Below are positions 13,101 to 23,809 of a stretch of 64,000 bases of DNA, one piece after another; position 1 is the first letter of the stretch, and every line of letters begins with the position of its first letter. The stretch comes from Pelobates cultripes (Eukaryota; Chordata; Amphibia; Anura; Pelobatidae). Position numbers and translations under genes: made by a program. Under the pieces are notes generated by a model. That model was given only the letters and a program-made list of their open reading frames with translations, was not told the origin of the DNA and did not search any database. The stretch is taken from the NCBI GenBank assembly GCA_933207985.1, contig OW240916.1, forward strand, positions 295,485,852-295,549,851, in the 5' to 3' direction.

Positions 13101-13436
13101 TAGAAACATAGAATGTGACGGCAGATAAGAACCATTCGGCCCATCTAGTCTGCCCAATTTTCTAAATACTCTCATTAGTCCCTAGCCTTATCTTATAGCT
13201 AGGATAGCCTTATGCCTATCCCACACATGCTTAAACTCCTTAACTGTGTTAACCTCTACCACTTCAGCTGGAAGGCTATTCCATGCATCCACTACCCTCT
13301 CAGTAAAGTAATACTTCCTGATATTATTTTTAAACCTTTGTCCCTCTAATTTAAGACTATGTCCTCTTGTTGTGGTAGTTTTTCTTCTTTTAAATATACT
13401 CTCCTCCTTTACTGTGTTGATTCCCTTTATATACTC
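13101..13436 (-). mobile_element. CR1/Rex1-type LINE 3' end, minus strand, frame intact
   Basis: On the minus strand a frame runs without stops from 13433 to the stop at 13188-13190 (about 81 codons plus stop). It contains KRRKTTTTRGHSLKLEGQRF, YYFTERVVDAWNSLPAEVVE and VNTVKEFKHVWDRHKAIL. This is the C-terminal segment after the reverse-transcriptase domain of CR1-group LINEs; WNSLP is their hallmark. The 3' UTR contains 'gatgggccgaatggttctta'. It is a 5'-truncated copy, and the unbroken frame suggests a fairly young insertion. Confidence 0.85.
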
Positions 13437-13451
13437 ACTAGTTTTATTTTT

Positions 13452-13502
13452 CTGTTGTACAGCGCTGCATAATATGTTGGTGCCTTATAATAATATAAAA
13501 AA
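13452..13502 (+). mobile_element. L2-type 3' tail fragment, plus strand
   Basis: 'tgtacagcgctgcataatat' followed by 'gttggtgccttataataat' is the plus-strand version of the L2 end seen elsewhere in the window, about 50 bases long. It lies only 15 bases past the CR1 truncation point. Confidence 0.7.
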
Positions 13503-15719
13503 TATTAAGTAACTTCAAAATGTAGAGTCTGATTTCATTGAATTGGAGTTGCCAAAGTGACAACTGTGCAGAATGTTTAACTACACTTTTTGCTCCGATC
13601 TGGAAAAGAAATAACTAAAATAAGTAATTTTGCAGTATATCATCTGGGTAATAAATTGTGCATACAAAAAAAATCACTGTCAGTAGCCTTTATCTGTAAA
13701 TCAGTGGGTGGTCATTTTCAGAATGCGGTGCTATATCATTATTTACAGGGAAATCATGACCCTTAAATTATCTTTATTATCTATATCCAAGAGGCAGCAT
13801 TTCCCAGTATGCTTATATGTGATATACTCATTTTTATTTATAAATATTTATTGAAGACACTCTGGACCCTCCTGCTTTCAATGCATTACCTGTTGGACAT
13901 TACTTCTCTTGGTGGGGAATATACCACCTAAACTGTTTGTATTGAGCAAAACCTAATTTTGCACCATTTTTGTAAGTTATTTTTATTTTATTTGCACTAA
14001 ATAATATCACAGAATGAACCATTTTTTTTTATTTCTGTATTGTTGCATACCACATATACGGAGAGGACTTGCACTCACCAGTGTTATATCACTCCACGCC
14101 ATGTGTTACGAGCCAACACATAGGCTCCACACAATGTGAGTGCATTTCCATTTTATTTTATCCATTTCATCCAGATATACTACTCCACATTAGGCTCTCT
14201 GTATGTTTTATACTTTTATAAACATTGCCAGACTGGTGATTGCATCAGGGAGCTCACAAGAATCCACAAGCGGGGATTGTACCACTCAAACTCATAGAAG
14301 TGGAGCTTTCAAGAGCTCCTAAAATGTGTAAGTGCATTTCTTACTTATTCTTCCATTGTGCTAAGAATACTAAACTACATATTTCTCCATCTTCTGATTT
14401 TTGTTACATATACAACCGGAAAATACTGTAAGGCTCTACCCCTCTCTTCCGGTACAAGCATTGTATGTTTTAGGCCAAAATATTCAAATTCTAAAAATTC
14501 TTCAGCCAGATATTCTTTCAGCGTGGCATTTTGCTCCAAAATACCTGGTTCTCATGTCACGTTGCACAGTTTTATAAAATCAGTATTGACTCTGGTGAAA
14601 TATTATGACTGATAGACTTGGATATTAGGATCAGTCAGAATCGAAATTCAGGAGAATTTCGACCAAATCTGTGCCATTTTGAATCACAGAATTTCAAATC
14701 GAACTTTGACACATTAGGCACCTTTATTCCTTCATTTTAGGGCTTACCTGGCAATTTTTAGATAGAACCAAAATTTTTCAAAGCAAACCAAAATTTTGAA
14801 TTGAACCAAAAACTTTAAAACCCAAATTCTTCAGATCCGAAAGTCTTTTAAATTGAGAACTGCATCAATTTGGAAGAACCCAAAATTTTTACATGTACAA
14901 GTTTAATGACAAATACAAATTCTCAAACACTTTTATTTTATCTGAGAGGCCAGATATGACACCATTTGCTGCCACAAGAATACACAGATTCTTACAAATG
15001 CTGGAACTGTATTTACCAGGGCAATGTATAAATACACCTTAAAACAGGGGACGCCAAAATGTATACCCTCATCCGCCCCAGCTATTACCTATTTTTATCC
15101 ACCTCTATTTTCCACATGGGATGCTAAGTGATGGGACCTTCTGCATGGTGTCTATCAGCGTGATTTCAATACTTAGACACACTACAACTAGGTATGTTGT
15201 ACATGTGTTGAATAGATGTTTTATATTTTTAACCTGTAACACAGGCTGTGTGCAGAGTCTCTGCAACTGAACTGTGAGTTGATCTTCTCAACTGGTCCAG
15301 TGTAAAAAACACGACCGTGCCACAGTCACCAATGGCTTTGTGGATGTCCCCCTGGATCGGCCGGTGAATAATGTTCCACTCCTAACAAAAAACATATAAA
15401 GTGATATCTATACATGTTAAAACAGCATACTGTATCAATTCTGCCTGCATTCAGCGAGGCTACACAGTCACCCAAGTCCTGTAATAGATAGAGAGCGTAT
15501 AAAATCATTGGCAATTGTCATTCACACACAGCTGTATGGATCCTATAATTTCATTATTAGATAGAAATTCTCATATTTTGTAGCACTATCCCTTTTAACA
15601 GAATACTCTGATAGTATTTATAACATAGGGATATTTTAGAAATAAATATGTTTAATAATTTTCTTTGGAAAATATTTTAAAATGTACTTTATATCCATGT
15701 TCATTAGCACTGCATGCAT
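13503..15719. other. AT-rich spacer with an 'accaaaat' rich patch
   Basis: Between about 14640 and 14890 the words 'aattttgaa', 'aaccaaaa' and 'gaacc' recur in loosely inverted order. A similar patch lies at 60740-60850, so this is probably an old palindromic MITE family. The rest has no recognised feature. Confidence 0.4.
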
Positions 15720-15795
15720 CTATTATTATTATTAGCATCATTTATATAGCGCCAACAGATTCCGTAGCGCTTTACAATATTATGAGAGGGGGGGA
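15720..15795 (-). mobile_element. L2-type 3' tail fragment, minus strand
   Basis: (ATT)n, then 'tatagcgccaacagattccg' and 'tagcgctttacaatattatg', the same subfamily as 11611-11776, cut short after about 75 bases. Confidence 0.8.
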
Positions 15796-16020
15796 TTATT
15801 ATGAAAACAACAGCGGTTTATCAACCCAGCATGTATTAAAATCTAATCAATGTATTCAATGGATTCATTTAACTCCTTATTGTAAATATTGCTAATACAA
15901 GATATATATTTTTCCTTCAAAGAACATAAGTATATCTATATAGACAATCTCAGTACCCTATTCACTTAGAACTTTGTAGAATCCTTGTGAATAATAAAGG
16001 CATTTGGCAGACCCCAGACT

Positions 16021-16334
16021 CCCCACACAATAGGCATCCCCCTGCACACTCACACACATTGCAGTGTGTGTTTGTATGCTGTGTGCATTGCTTCCTCCCC
16101 CCTCCCTGTTTACTGAGGGTGAGTGGGGCAGGGTTTCCAGACTCAGACAGCCAGCCTTCCCTCACTTGCTCCTCCTCAAGCCTCTAACAGCTCTGTGTGA
16201 ATGAAGTGGAGCTCACTCGCAGAGCAGTGCTGAGCACAGTAACCCCGTCTGCTCCTCCTTCCTCAGCAGTCCATGTGCCCTTCACCAAACCTCAAGAAAA
16301 GCCTCAGAGCTCATCCGCTAGCCCGGGATTACTG
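16021..16334. other. G+C-rich block before the gag-like frame
   Basis: G+C content rises sharply compared with the flanks, with CpGs and a plus-strand open frame at 16197-16382. That frame overlaps the better-looking frame that begins at about 16338, in a different phase. The block could be the 5' untranslated leader of the retroelement that follows, or a host promoter and first exon. I recognise neither. Confidence 0.35.
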
Positions 16335-16337
16335 AGC

Positions 16338-16610
16338 AGCTGGCCCACACAGCCCAAAGCGGATCTGCAGTGCCCTGAATGAACTGGCACAGGCTTTCCA
16401 TCAGTTCTTGCGGGAGATCGAAACGTTGACACAAGTTGTGGATCTCGCACCCACTGTCATGATACCCAGTGAGCTGAGGGTGAGTCTGACTTCCCCAACG
16501 TTCTATGAACAGAATTCCAGTAAGTTGCAGGATGTATCAGTCACTTCTGGAAGTTACTCACAGACCCCAGCGATCTGTCTGCAGGGGAGGGGGGGATATT
16601 ATGCCAATAT
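16338..16610 (+). pseudogene. Gag-like or exon-like coding remnant
   Basis: After an in-frame TGA at 16335-16337 the frame stays open to the N gap. It encodes NELAQAFHQFLREIETLTQV, then VVDLAPTVMIPSELR, an amphipathic helix-like stretch with realistic protein composition. Directly after SELR comes GGTGAGT (16478-16484), a textbook splice-donor sequence, so it could be a host exon of about 140 bases. Against that, the reading continues to LQGRGG just before an AT-rich stretch, and QG-R/E-G repeats dominate the region beyond the gap, which argues for an LTR-retroelement gag. There is no upstream ATG in frame before the Met of TVMIPS. I prefer the retroelement reading but do not recognise the protein. 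Confidence 0.4.
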
Positions 16611-16696
16611 TTCTAAATATGCATGGCAGCATCCTATTTATTATTTTCCACTCATTGTTTTGTTTATAATTGATGTTATATTTCTGTTAAAGAATA

Positions 16697-16796
16697 NNNN
16701 NNNNNNNNNNNNNNNNNNNNNNNNNNNNNNNNNNNNNNNNNNNNNNNNNNNNNNNNNNNNNNNNNNNNNNNNNNNNNNNNNNNNNNNNNNNNNNNN
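16697..16796. other. Assembly gap (100 N)
   Basis: Exactly 100 unspecified bases, the usual placeholder for a gap of unknown size. The left edge is AT-rich and the right edge is in G+C-rich repeats, so collapsed repeats are a likely cause. Confidence 0.99.
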
Positions 16797-17623
16797 CCCC
16801 AGCGGCAGTATGTATCCCAGGGAGCTGTACTTCCTCCCCAGCGGCAGTGTGTCCTGCAGGAAGCGGAGACAGTCGGTCTCGCTCCCCAGCAGCAGGGCAA
16901 TATATTAAAAGGGGAGACAGTTGGTCCCCCTCTCCAACAGCAGAGAGTGTTCCAGGGAGAGGAACCGGTTATCACCTCTCCCCAGCAACAGGACAAATTA
17001 TTGAAAGGGAAGACAGTCGGTCTCCCCCTCCAACCGCAGAGAGAGTGTCAGGGAGAGGAGCTTGTTATCCCCTCTCCCCAGCGGCTGAAAGTATGTATGG
17101 GAGAGGAGCTTGTTACCCCCTCTCCTCAGCGGCAGTCTACAGTTCAGGGAGAGGAGCTTGTTACACCCTCTCTCCAGCGGCAGCCTAACCCACCAAGGGG
17201 AGATGTTAAGCCCCACAACTATGCAGATGGGACCGTAGTCTCTGCACTTGCAGCCCCAGGGGCAGGGACGGTCGGTCCTGTCCCCCAGCCTCAGAGCAGT
17301 GTATCCAGAGGGGAGACAGTTGGTCTCCCCCTCCCCCAACCAGGCTCCAACCAGGCTACTTCAGTGGTAGCGCTGGCACCCGGGCAGAGTACCGCTGGTC
17401 TCTGCCCACTCAGCAACCCACCAAGGCAGTCTACCAGCCCCCGCACAGCCGTGGTGAGGCACCTGGACATGGACAAGTTGCTATTTTATCCAGGTGTAGT
17501 AACCAGTTATTGTGGGTGGGCTGTATTGCTGTTTGTGCTTCGTGGGTTGGTTGCTGGACTAACCAGGGCACTGACCGGCAGGAGGTCAGATACCCTGTTA
17601 GTCTGGATGGTAAAGAGGAGAAA
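16797..17623 (+). mobile_element. Retroelement internal region with degenerate gag-like Q/P-rich repeats
   Basis: A unit of roughly 60 bases built from 'ggagaggagcttgttac', 'cctctccccagcggcag' and variants recurs about six times between 16797 and 17190. A plus-strand frame (16947-17795) translates it as repeated GEELVTPSPQRQ. The later part is P/S/T-rich without repeats. The block ends in a polypurine tract beside an LTR, so it is the 3' internal part of an LTR retrotransposon. The open frame runs on into the LTR by chance. No protease, reverse transcriptase or integrase motifs are visible; those parts are either in the gap or deleted. Confidence 0.6.
17611..17623 (+). promoter_or_regulatory. 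Polypurine tract of LTR retroelement
   Basis: TAAAGAGGAGAAA lies immediately before TGTGGCG, the first bases of the LTR. A purine run touching the 3' LTR is where plus-strand DNA synthesis is primed in retroelements. This fixes the LTR start and its plus orientation. Confidence 0.7.
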
Positions 17624-18679
17624 TGTGGCGAAACCGGCCTCGCCACGTGTCCTTGGAGGGGGCTGCTTGCCTGCCTCTTGCCTTTGGACTATGGACCAGA
17701 CTTTATGTGAAGTTATTAACCCAGATAGCTATGCCATGGAGCCCATTCGTGTAGTTAAAGACTTCGGCTCCATGGCAATTGAACTGTGTGAATAGGATCT
17801 GAGCGCTATTCGGTAGTTTTGTGCGCTCAGATCCCAGCTATCTGGGGATATGTGTCATGTCTGTGTTTTATGTATAAAATGTGACTTTATGTATTTTAAA
17901 GTGTTTTGTGTCTTTTTGCAACCATATGCTTAATGGAGTCTTGTGTCTGTCCTGGGAAATAATTGAATTACTTATCTCCAGGATAGAAGACTCTGAAACT
18001 GGTTTGGGCCGGAAAGCCATGCTTCATTTAGTCACAAAGGACTTTCCCTTAACTTTTGAACCCCTGGTCTGATTCGTGCCATTTTTTAATATGTTGTTCC
18101 CCTGAATGGATTGATTCTGAAAATGTAAGTTTTATGTATGTACGATGTTAACTCACAAAGTTATAAAAATGTACAAAAAGTAACTTTTCAGCTTGGAGAT
18201 AATTGAGTAGATACAGTAATTGACTCAATTATCTCAAAGCAGAGGGGAGGAATATGCTGGGTGTGTTTCTATTGTCCCATTGTGTCTGATTGGCTGCTGT
18301 ACTTGCATTGTATGTGTTGTAATGTGTTTATTGGTGGTTCTGCAAAACCCTGTGGGCAGTACTATGTTTTGTGGATTGTAATAAAAACCAGGCTGGGTGT
18401 GCCAGCACAGGAGTTCCTGTTTTAACCCTCAAAGTGAAGTGTCGTCTCATTATTGGGGGAAGGATTTATTGTATGCTGTTCCAGTTTGACTGCTAGGAGA
18501 GTAAACCTATTCATATGGTTCCTATTCAACTGTCTACAGCATTCATATGCTTGGGGGAATTTATTTGTTTCTCCGGTTCGGTGATTGTGGTGTCTGCCAG
18601 AGTGCTTGGAGTCCTCAGGAAGCGCTAGGAGCATCCTTCAACGGAGGTACCCAGTCGGGGTGCCAGGCGATCCGTTACA
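17624..18679 (+). mobile_element. LTR, about 1.06 kb, plus strand
   Basis: It starts TGTGGCGAAACC and ends ATCCGTTACA. AATAAA at about 18380 follows a U3-like stretch, consistent with an R-region polyadenylation site. Its first 70 bases ('tcgccacgtgtccttggagg', then 'ggctgcttgcctgcctcttg') match, inverted, the sequence ending at 19130. Its last 90 bases ('gcacccagtcgg' type) match the block ending at 50693. So three LTR pieces of one family are present. Confidence 0.7.
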
Positions 18680-18740
18680 CCTTGGAACTGGGGGATCTGG
18701 GTGAACCACATATCCAGAATTCACCCAGATCCGTTCAGTA
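18680..18740. other. Primer-binding-site-like sequence and 13-bp hairpin
   Basis: Three bases after the LTR comes TGGAACTGGGGG, which resembles a primer-binding site complementary to a tRNA 3' end. A perfect inverted repeat follows: GGATCTGGGTGAA (18693-18705) and TTCACCCAGATCC (18720-18732). A polypurine tract before the LTR and a primer site after it together suggest a tandem LTR arrangement or a rearranged copy. The tRNA is not identified. Confidence 0.4.
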
Positions 18741-19130
18741 CTTTGGAAAATACAGTTTAATGCAGATTCTGCAGAACATATACAGGCTAAATGAAAAACA
18801 ATCACTGTATAATGTGTCCCCTGCTGTATATTCCAAAACCACTGCACGATGTCTCTGTGCACCAAATACTGGCAAGATGGCACCGTGTTGAAAAGTCCAA
18901 ACAGTGTCTGTGAGTTAAAATGGCCGCCATCCATTGTTCTCACCATGTGCTTCTGATACAGGAAATGGTGGCCACCCAGTAACTCCACAGTATGTCCCCA
19001 GCACAACACAAATCCATTATGCCCAAATCATGTCTTTAAAGGGCAATACATCCCAGGGGCCATAGTCACAGGGCAAGAGGCGGGCAAGCAGTCCTCTCCA
19101 GGCACAAGTGGCGAAGGGCACTTCGTCACA
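18741..19130 (-). mobile_element. Inverted LTR fragment of the same family, minus strand
   Basis: On the minus strand it begins TGTGACGAAGTGCCCTTCGC and continues with 'ctggagaggactgcttgc', parallel to the first part of the LTR at 17624. Only the U3-side portion aligns by eye; the remainder toward 18741 differs. The two LTRs point toward each other across the hairpin. Confidence 0.6.
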
Positions 19131-20215
19131 TTACCTATCTTCACTAATTCATAGGTATGCCCCTTCTTGGTCTCCCCCCTCTGCCAGTGACCCTCTACTG
19201 TCCGTTACTAGTACCCTTACTGCTAACTCATGCTTGCAGGACTTCTCGCAGGCAACTTCTTTCCATCAGACTCTCCCTTAGTCTCCAATCATTTAAGTAG
19301 TCCCTCAAAACACATCTGTCAGGACGAACCAGTGGTCTAACATGCAGAATTAAGTCAAACACATAACAAATACAGACAGTAACAACTTATTACCGGGCCT
19401 TAGAATGGCCGGAATTAACGTAAAAGAATAAACAGCCACGAGCCGAAGTCAGGAATACAGAAAGGAAAAAATACGGAAAGAACAAAGCCAAAGGGTCAGG
19501 AATACCAGAAATACGGGAAGTCGAGTCAAGCCAAGATCAAAAAACAATAATCAGAATCTTGGATAACATGATGGAAACCATGAAAGGGCACTGAACAACT
19601 GGAAGTTTGGGTTTAAATAACCCCGTAAATCCTGCTATTGGCTGATTTGGATCCCACGACCCCAGAACGTGTGTGCACAGCGAAAACATGACCATGCACG
19701 TTCACGTCACTAGTGACATCATTTTGGGCGGCGTTATTAATTAGTGCCGTCTTGCAGCAGCCGGCGTCCCTCCCAACGTTGGACCCAGCCGCCGATCCAC
19801 AAACAGCATGGAGGGAATGAGGTGAGTAACCTCTCCTTCCTTTAGTGTGATCGTGCCAATCAGGCACAGCCACACTGTGGCGTCGATCAGGCACTGCGAT
19901 AGTGTGACTGTACCGATCAGGCACCATGACAACACCACCTCAGAAAAGCTTATGACCTGTCTCTTGCTCTCTATCAATGGGCCACACTCCACTCCCACCT
20001 TCGGTTCTGCTACTTTCCAACTTTGGTGCTTAGTTGATATCCCTTCAATGCCCTTCCCATTGTGTTTTTATACCCCACCACCTTTACATTGAAAGCTTTT
20101 GAGCAGAGTCCTCATCAAACCTATTGTTCCTGTAACATTTTTTAATTTTCTCATTTATTAAGTTCCCCCCTTTATAATATTGGCGCTATATAAATGTTAA
20201 TAATAATAATAACAA
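19131..20215 (+). mobile_element. L2-type LINE 3' end, plus strand, split by a solo LTR
   Basis: The left part (19131-19316) translates as degraded L2 ORF2 C-terminus with stops. The right part resumes at 19937 in a matching frame: SLKTH before the break and LRKAYDLSLALYQWATLHSH after it. The 3' UTR has 'cttttgagcagagtcctcat', and the end is 'attggcgctatataaatgtt' plus AAT repeats. Removing 19317-19931 and one copy of the duplication restores a continuous LINE. Confidence 0.82.
19317..19931 (-). mobile_element. Solo LTR inserted in the L2 LINE
   Basis: The 615-bp insert has ends TGTCA and TGACA and near-duplicate flanks ACATC (19312-19316) and ACACC (19932-19936). This is a 5-bp target duplication with one change. 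Orientation is judged from a minus-strand ATTTAAA-type TATA region around 19610 and T/C-rich downstream sequence; that call is tentative. No internal retroelement sequence remains. Confidence 0.75.
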
Positions 20216-21314
20216 TAACTGTAGGGGGTAATTAAACATAACATGCAAGCTATGAAAATACAGGTTGCATAAAATACGTAGTTTTAAAGTACTTTCAAAC
20301 GCCACATGGGACAATTGCTCTTTGTAAATCAGGTTCATAAACAGTAGTTAAATATAATACATTAAACGTTCATTAATCCTTGACCTTGATGAACCTTTCT
20401 CTTTGCTTTGTGATAAATTTCAATTAATGGTTTGCTGCACAGTCTTCATTACATTTAAAGGTAAAATTAATGACTTAGAAATATATGCTGGTTGATAGAT
20501 AATAGGCACCATCAATTCTGCTTTATCTTGTATGTAAACAATGGGGGGGTCACATGCTAAAGGCCAAGGCAAACTACGTTGCAAAATATGTAAACACCAT
20601 TTTGCAAGGATGTACTTAGATATTTGCACCTAAACATGAAGCATGTATAGGCGATCACATAAAATGTCTCCTAATTTAGTCTTCACTCACACGTGGAAAG
20701 ACGCATAGTCTGTACTTTATACTACTGGTTCTAAAACAGAATACCAGAATGTTATTCAAGAAGCAAACACCATATAAAAGTGAAAAAATATATTCTACTT
20801 AGAAGACAAAGTAAACTCCTAATGTTTGAAACCATTTCTGTGTATTTTCTTAGAACTTTTATTTCAGAGGCACTACAACTTGTATATGACAAACCATGCT
20901 GTATAGAAAAAATAAAAACTTACAGAAAATGTATTAAATGGCAGTATTAAAGTCTCTGCCACTAAATAATACCCTATATAATCCAGTTGCCTTTGGGTGG
21001 CATGTGTATATTCACTTTGTCCTAATTAAAGATTGGAGTTACGTTTCCCCAATGATCTAGTCCAGATTCTTCTCTGTCCTTAGGCAACTAAAATTTACCT
21101 TGTCCCTCGGTGTCCCTTTCCACTCTATTATTAGTGAAAGAAAAACATGTATTTTTCAGCTCTTCTGGGCTAATTAGATATTGATCAAAAACAGGCATCA
21201 TCATCTTTGATAGACACTGCTGAAAGCTAGTGGTCTGCTAAGAGTTCAGTAACACATTAAAAAACTGAAAAGACATGTCACCACTTCACAACTAGAAGCT
21301 GAAATGTTTCAGGA
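20216..21314. other. AT-rich spacer
   Basis: No gene or repeat recognised. Confidence 0.4.
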
Positions 21315-21322
21315 CCTAACAG

Positions 21323-21691
21323 TAGTGATGTCCCGAACGGTTCGCAGAACGGTTCGCGAACAGTTCGCGAACGGTTCGCCACGAATGGTTCGCCACGGAC
21401 TCATCATTGAGTAAACTTTGACCCTGCACCTCACAGTCAGAAGACACATTCCAGCCAATCAGCAGCAGACCCTCCCTCCCAGACCCTCCCACCTCCTGGA
21501 CAGCTCACTAAGAATGCAGCTTCACAATGAATGTAAAATGGATGCTGTCCAGGAGGTGGGAGGGTGTGGGAGGGAGGGTCTGCTGCTGATTGGCTGGAAT
21601 GTGTCTGCTGACTGTGAGGTACAGGGTCAAAGTTTACTCAATGATGAGTCCGTGGCGAACCGTTCGTGGCGAACCGTTCGGGACATCACTA
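21323..21691. mobile_element. hAT long-palindrome MITE (TAGTGATGTC ends)
   Basis: A 369-bp element with arms of about 150 bp. It starts TAGTGATGTCCCGAACGG and ends CCGTTCGGGACATCACTA. The flanks are CCTAACAG (21315-21322) and CCTATCAG (21692-21699), an 8-bp duplication with one mismatch. The arms include 'ccaatcagcagcagaccctc'. A shorter relative with a perfect duplication lies at 54439. Multiple GTTCGCGAAC-like palindromes pack the first 60 bases. Confidence 0.88.
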
Positions 21692-21723
21692 CCTATCAGC
21701 AGAATATATCGATTTTTTTTTTC

Positions 21724-22140
21724 TTAAAGTGACAATCTAAACACTATAATTGTTTTTTCTCACTGAACTGGTTATAGTGCTTGGAATCCCATGGTATTGT
21801 CCATCCATTCAGTTTAACCATTTTTTTAGCAGTTTCACGCTAATTAAAGGTGTTTGGTTGCTCCCAGTCCAGGCCCACACGGGCAGTGTGGCTAAGTCAG
21901 AGATTATACACTTTCTTCTAGCCATACAAATTCCTTCAGCAACAGGGGCGGTAATAGGCTGAAAGCAGTTAGCTGACATTCTCAGCCAATCACAGCCACC
22001 CATTAGCTGAAGCAGCACAGAGGGGATGAGCTGCTGGGCACTCTTTTTCTGCACTAAATAATATTGGTTTGACACTGAATGTTTGACCATTTCAATAAGT
22101 TGAAGTGGTTTCAATGCTCCTTTGAAACAAGCAGTATGGT
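21724..22140. mobile_element. TTAA-target repeat fragment ('cactataa..ggttatagtgc' family)
   Basis: It starts TTAAAGTGACA and contains 'ctcactgaactggttatagtg' and later 'cagccaatcacagccaccca'. The first 100 bases are echoed at 23703-23809. The right end is unclear. It has no coding content. Confidence 0.5.
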
Positions 22141-22563
22141 GAAGGAAGTAACGGTCTATATGTGTTTAAATGCTGAGGATTTGTTCACTGAACTAATGGA
22201 AAGAAATGATGAGGATATTGCAGACTTTACACCAATATAGTCAAGTTGTTAAAAAATTTTGATTGGTGACATATTGTACTAAATTTTTAATTTCTCACAC
22301 CATGTCACTATTTACTAATAACTAAACTAAGTAAATAAACATTACTATGCATTTGTAAAAACTACAATAACGATAAAGTAGATATAATAGTTTGTTTATA
22401 TGTTCAAGCAGAAACTTTCTAAATTACTGGTATTAAAACTCTAAAGTAGAATAGAAATGACTACACTGGAATTAAAATTCCACTCCCCGTTCATTAACAC
22501 TCATAACTAAAACCTGATAATCAATCGTATTATGAATTTCTACAGGATAAAAATACTTTCATG

Positions 22564-22705
22564 GTTAATTCACTAAAGTTAGAATTTAAAGTGAATTTCA
22601 AATTTAAGGTTTAAATAGCTGTAATAGCTTAATATGCTTTCAGTCTGGCCTTAAATTTGAAATTCACTTTAAATTTACTTTGAATTCTAGCTTTAGTAAA
22701 TAGCC
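22564..22705. mobile_element. Palindromic MITE ('ttcactaaagt..' family)
   Basis: The arms are 'ttcactaaagttagaattta' with 'aagtgaatttcaaatttaag', inverted as 'cttaaatttgaaattcactt' and 'gctttagtaaa'. A full copy lies at 61396-61562. A copy split by nested insertions spans 48612-50087, and a left-half copy lies near 37008. Superfamily not assigned. Confidence 0.75.
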
Positions 22706-23702
22706 CAATTTGAGCTTTGTTATGACTAAATATAAAATACGTTAAAACATGGCGGAAAATATTTCCGTTATCTATATATTTTACGTGCTTACATATTTCT
22801 CAATGACTCGTTCCTGCCTAATGATTGTAATGTTACGTATTTTAGTTGAAGGGTGCTTTTAGCAGAAGTTTCTGCTGATTGGCCCTCAGCCAGAGGCAGC
22901 ATTTAAACTGTAAATTATAAAACGCAGAACACCACTTATTCCGCTGTCCACGGCAAAATGAAGAGCGCATGGTTACTTTGTAACCTTAAGGGGAGCAATT
23001 TATCAGTGGTGTAGTAAACATTGTCTGAATAAGCCATTTCACAATCTATTTCATCCTTCAAGTTGCTATTTTTACTTACATCTAATATGAATTTGCGGAT
23101 GAAGAGAAGCACTGGGAAACGTCTGTGTCGAAATAATGAGTTATTTTTTGTTGTCCATAGAAATGAAGTGACAGTAATAATCACCAAGACAAACAAAAAC
23201 TCAAATGTCAATAGAAAGTAATGGTTTAAAACTGTGTGTGATGTCTAAAAAGACATTTTATTATAGAGTTTTTTTAAGATAGTAATAAAAGTTATCTGTT
23301 TTATTGCTTTTTTTTTTCTCCCATGTGGATTTTTAATCCATTAGTCAGTGTTCGTGGAACTCATTAGTCACCAACAGCTGGGATTTGTAACTGTTGTTAC
23401 TGGTACACAGGTAGGTCAGTCCGAATTGCTCATACACTGATAAGTTTACCTGTGCAACAACATTAAAAACATTAAATTCTGGCCGTTTGTGCACCTTTGG
23501 GAAAGGTTTAAAGAAGACTCTTTGATATAGTAAAATTGTCAGATGACTTATAGATGTTAGTATTCCCCAACTCTCCTGAGCCTCAGAAGGATGAAAGGTT
23601 CAAATTATATTTGATCCATTAACCACCTGAAACATGCTCATTAACTGGAAATAATGGTCTACGCTGCTTTAAAATGATTGACTCTAAGCTCCCAACTAAC
23701 TC
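22706..23702. other. AT-rich spacer
   Basis: A 91-codon minus-strand frame (22936-23211) is hydrophobic at its start but has no recognisable family, no splice context and the base composition of its surroundings. I treat it as chance. Nothing else seen. Confidence 0.4.
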
Positions 23703-23809
23703 CACTGCAGGCACTATAACCATTTCATCTCACTGAATTGGTTATACTGGCTGGAGTCCCCTGGCAGTATCCCTTCATTCAGTGTTAAATCATTTTCATG
23801 CAGTTTAAC
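23703..23809. mobile_element. Fragment of the 21724 repeat family
   Basis: 'ctcactgaattggttatact' and 'ccttcattcagtgttaaatc' match 21755-21830. It is cut off exactly where CAGTGGCGG begins at 23810. Confidence 0.6.

Noticed and set aside
16408..16996. Open frames spanning the N gap
   Set aside because: They include about 34 unknown residues from Ns; no continuity can be claimed.
16947..17795. The 282-codon frame as an intact host gene
   Set aside because: It starts inside a repeat array next to an N gap, has no promoter or upstream exon, and ends after crossing the polypurine tract into the LTR. It is better explained as retroelement internal sequence.
22936..23211. 91-codon minus-strand frame as a small membrane protein
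   Set aside because: No conserved motif, ordinary AT-rich composition, no splice or promoter context; length is within chance for this base composition.
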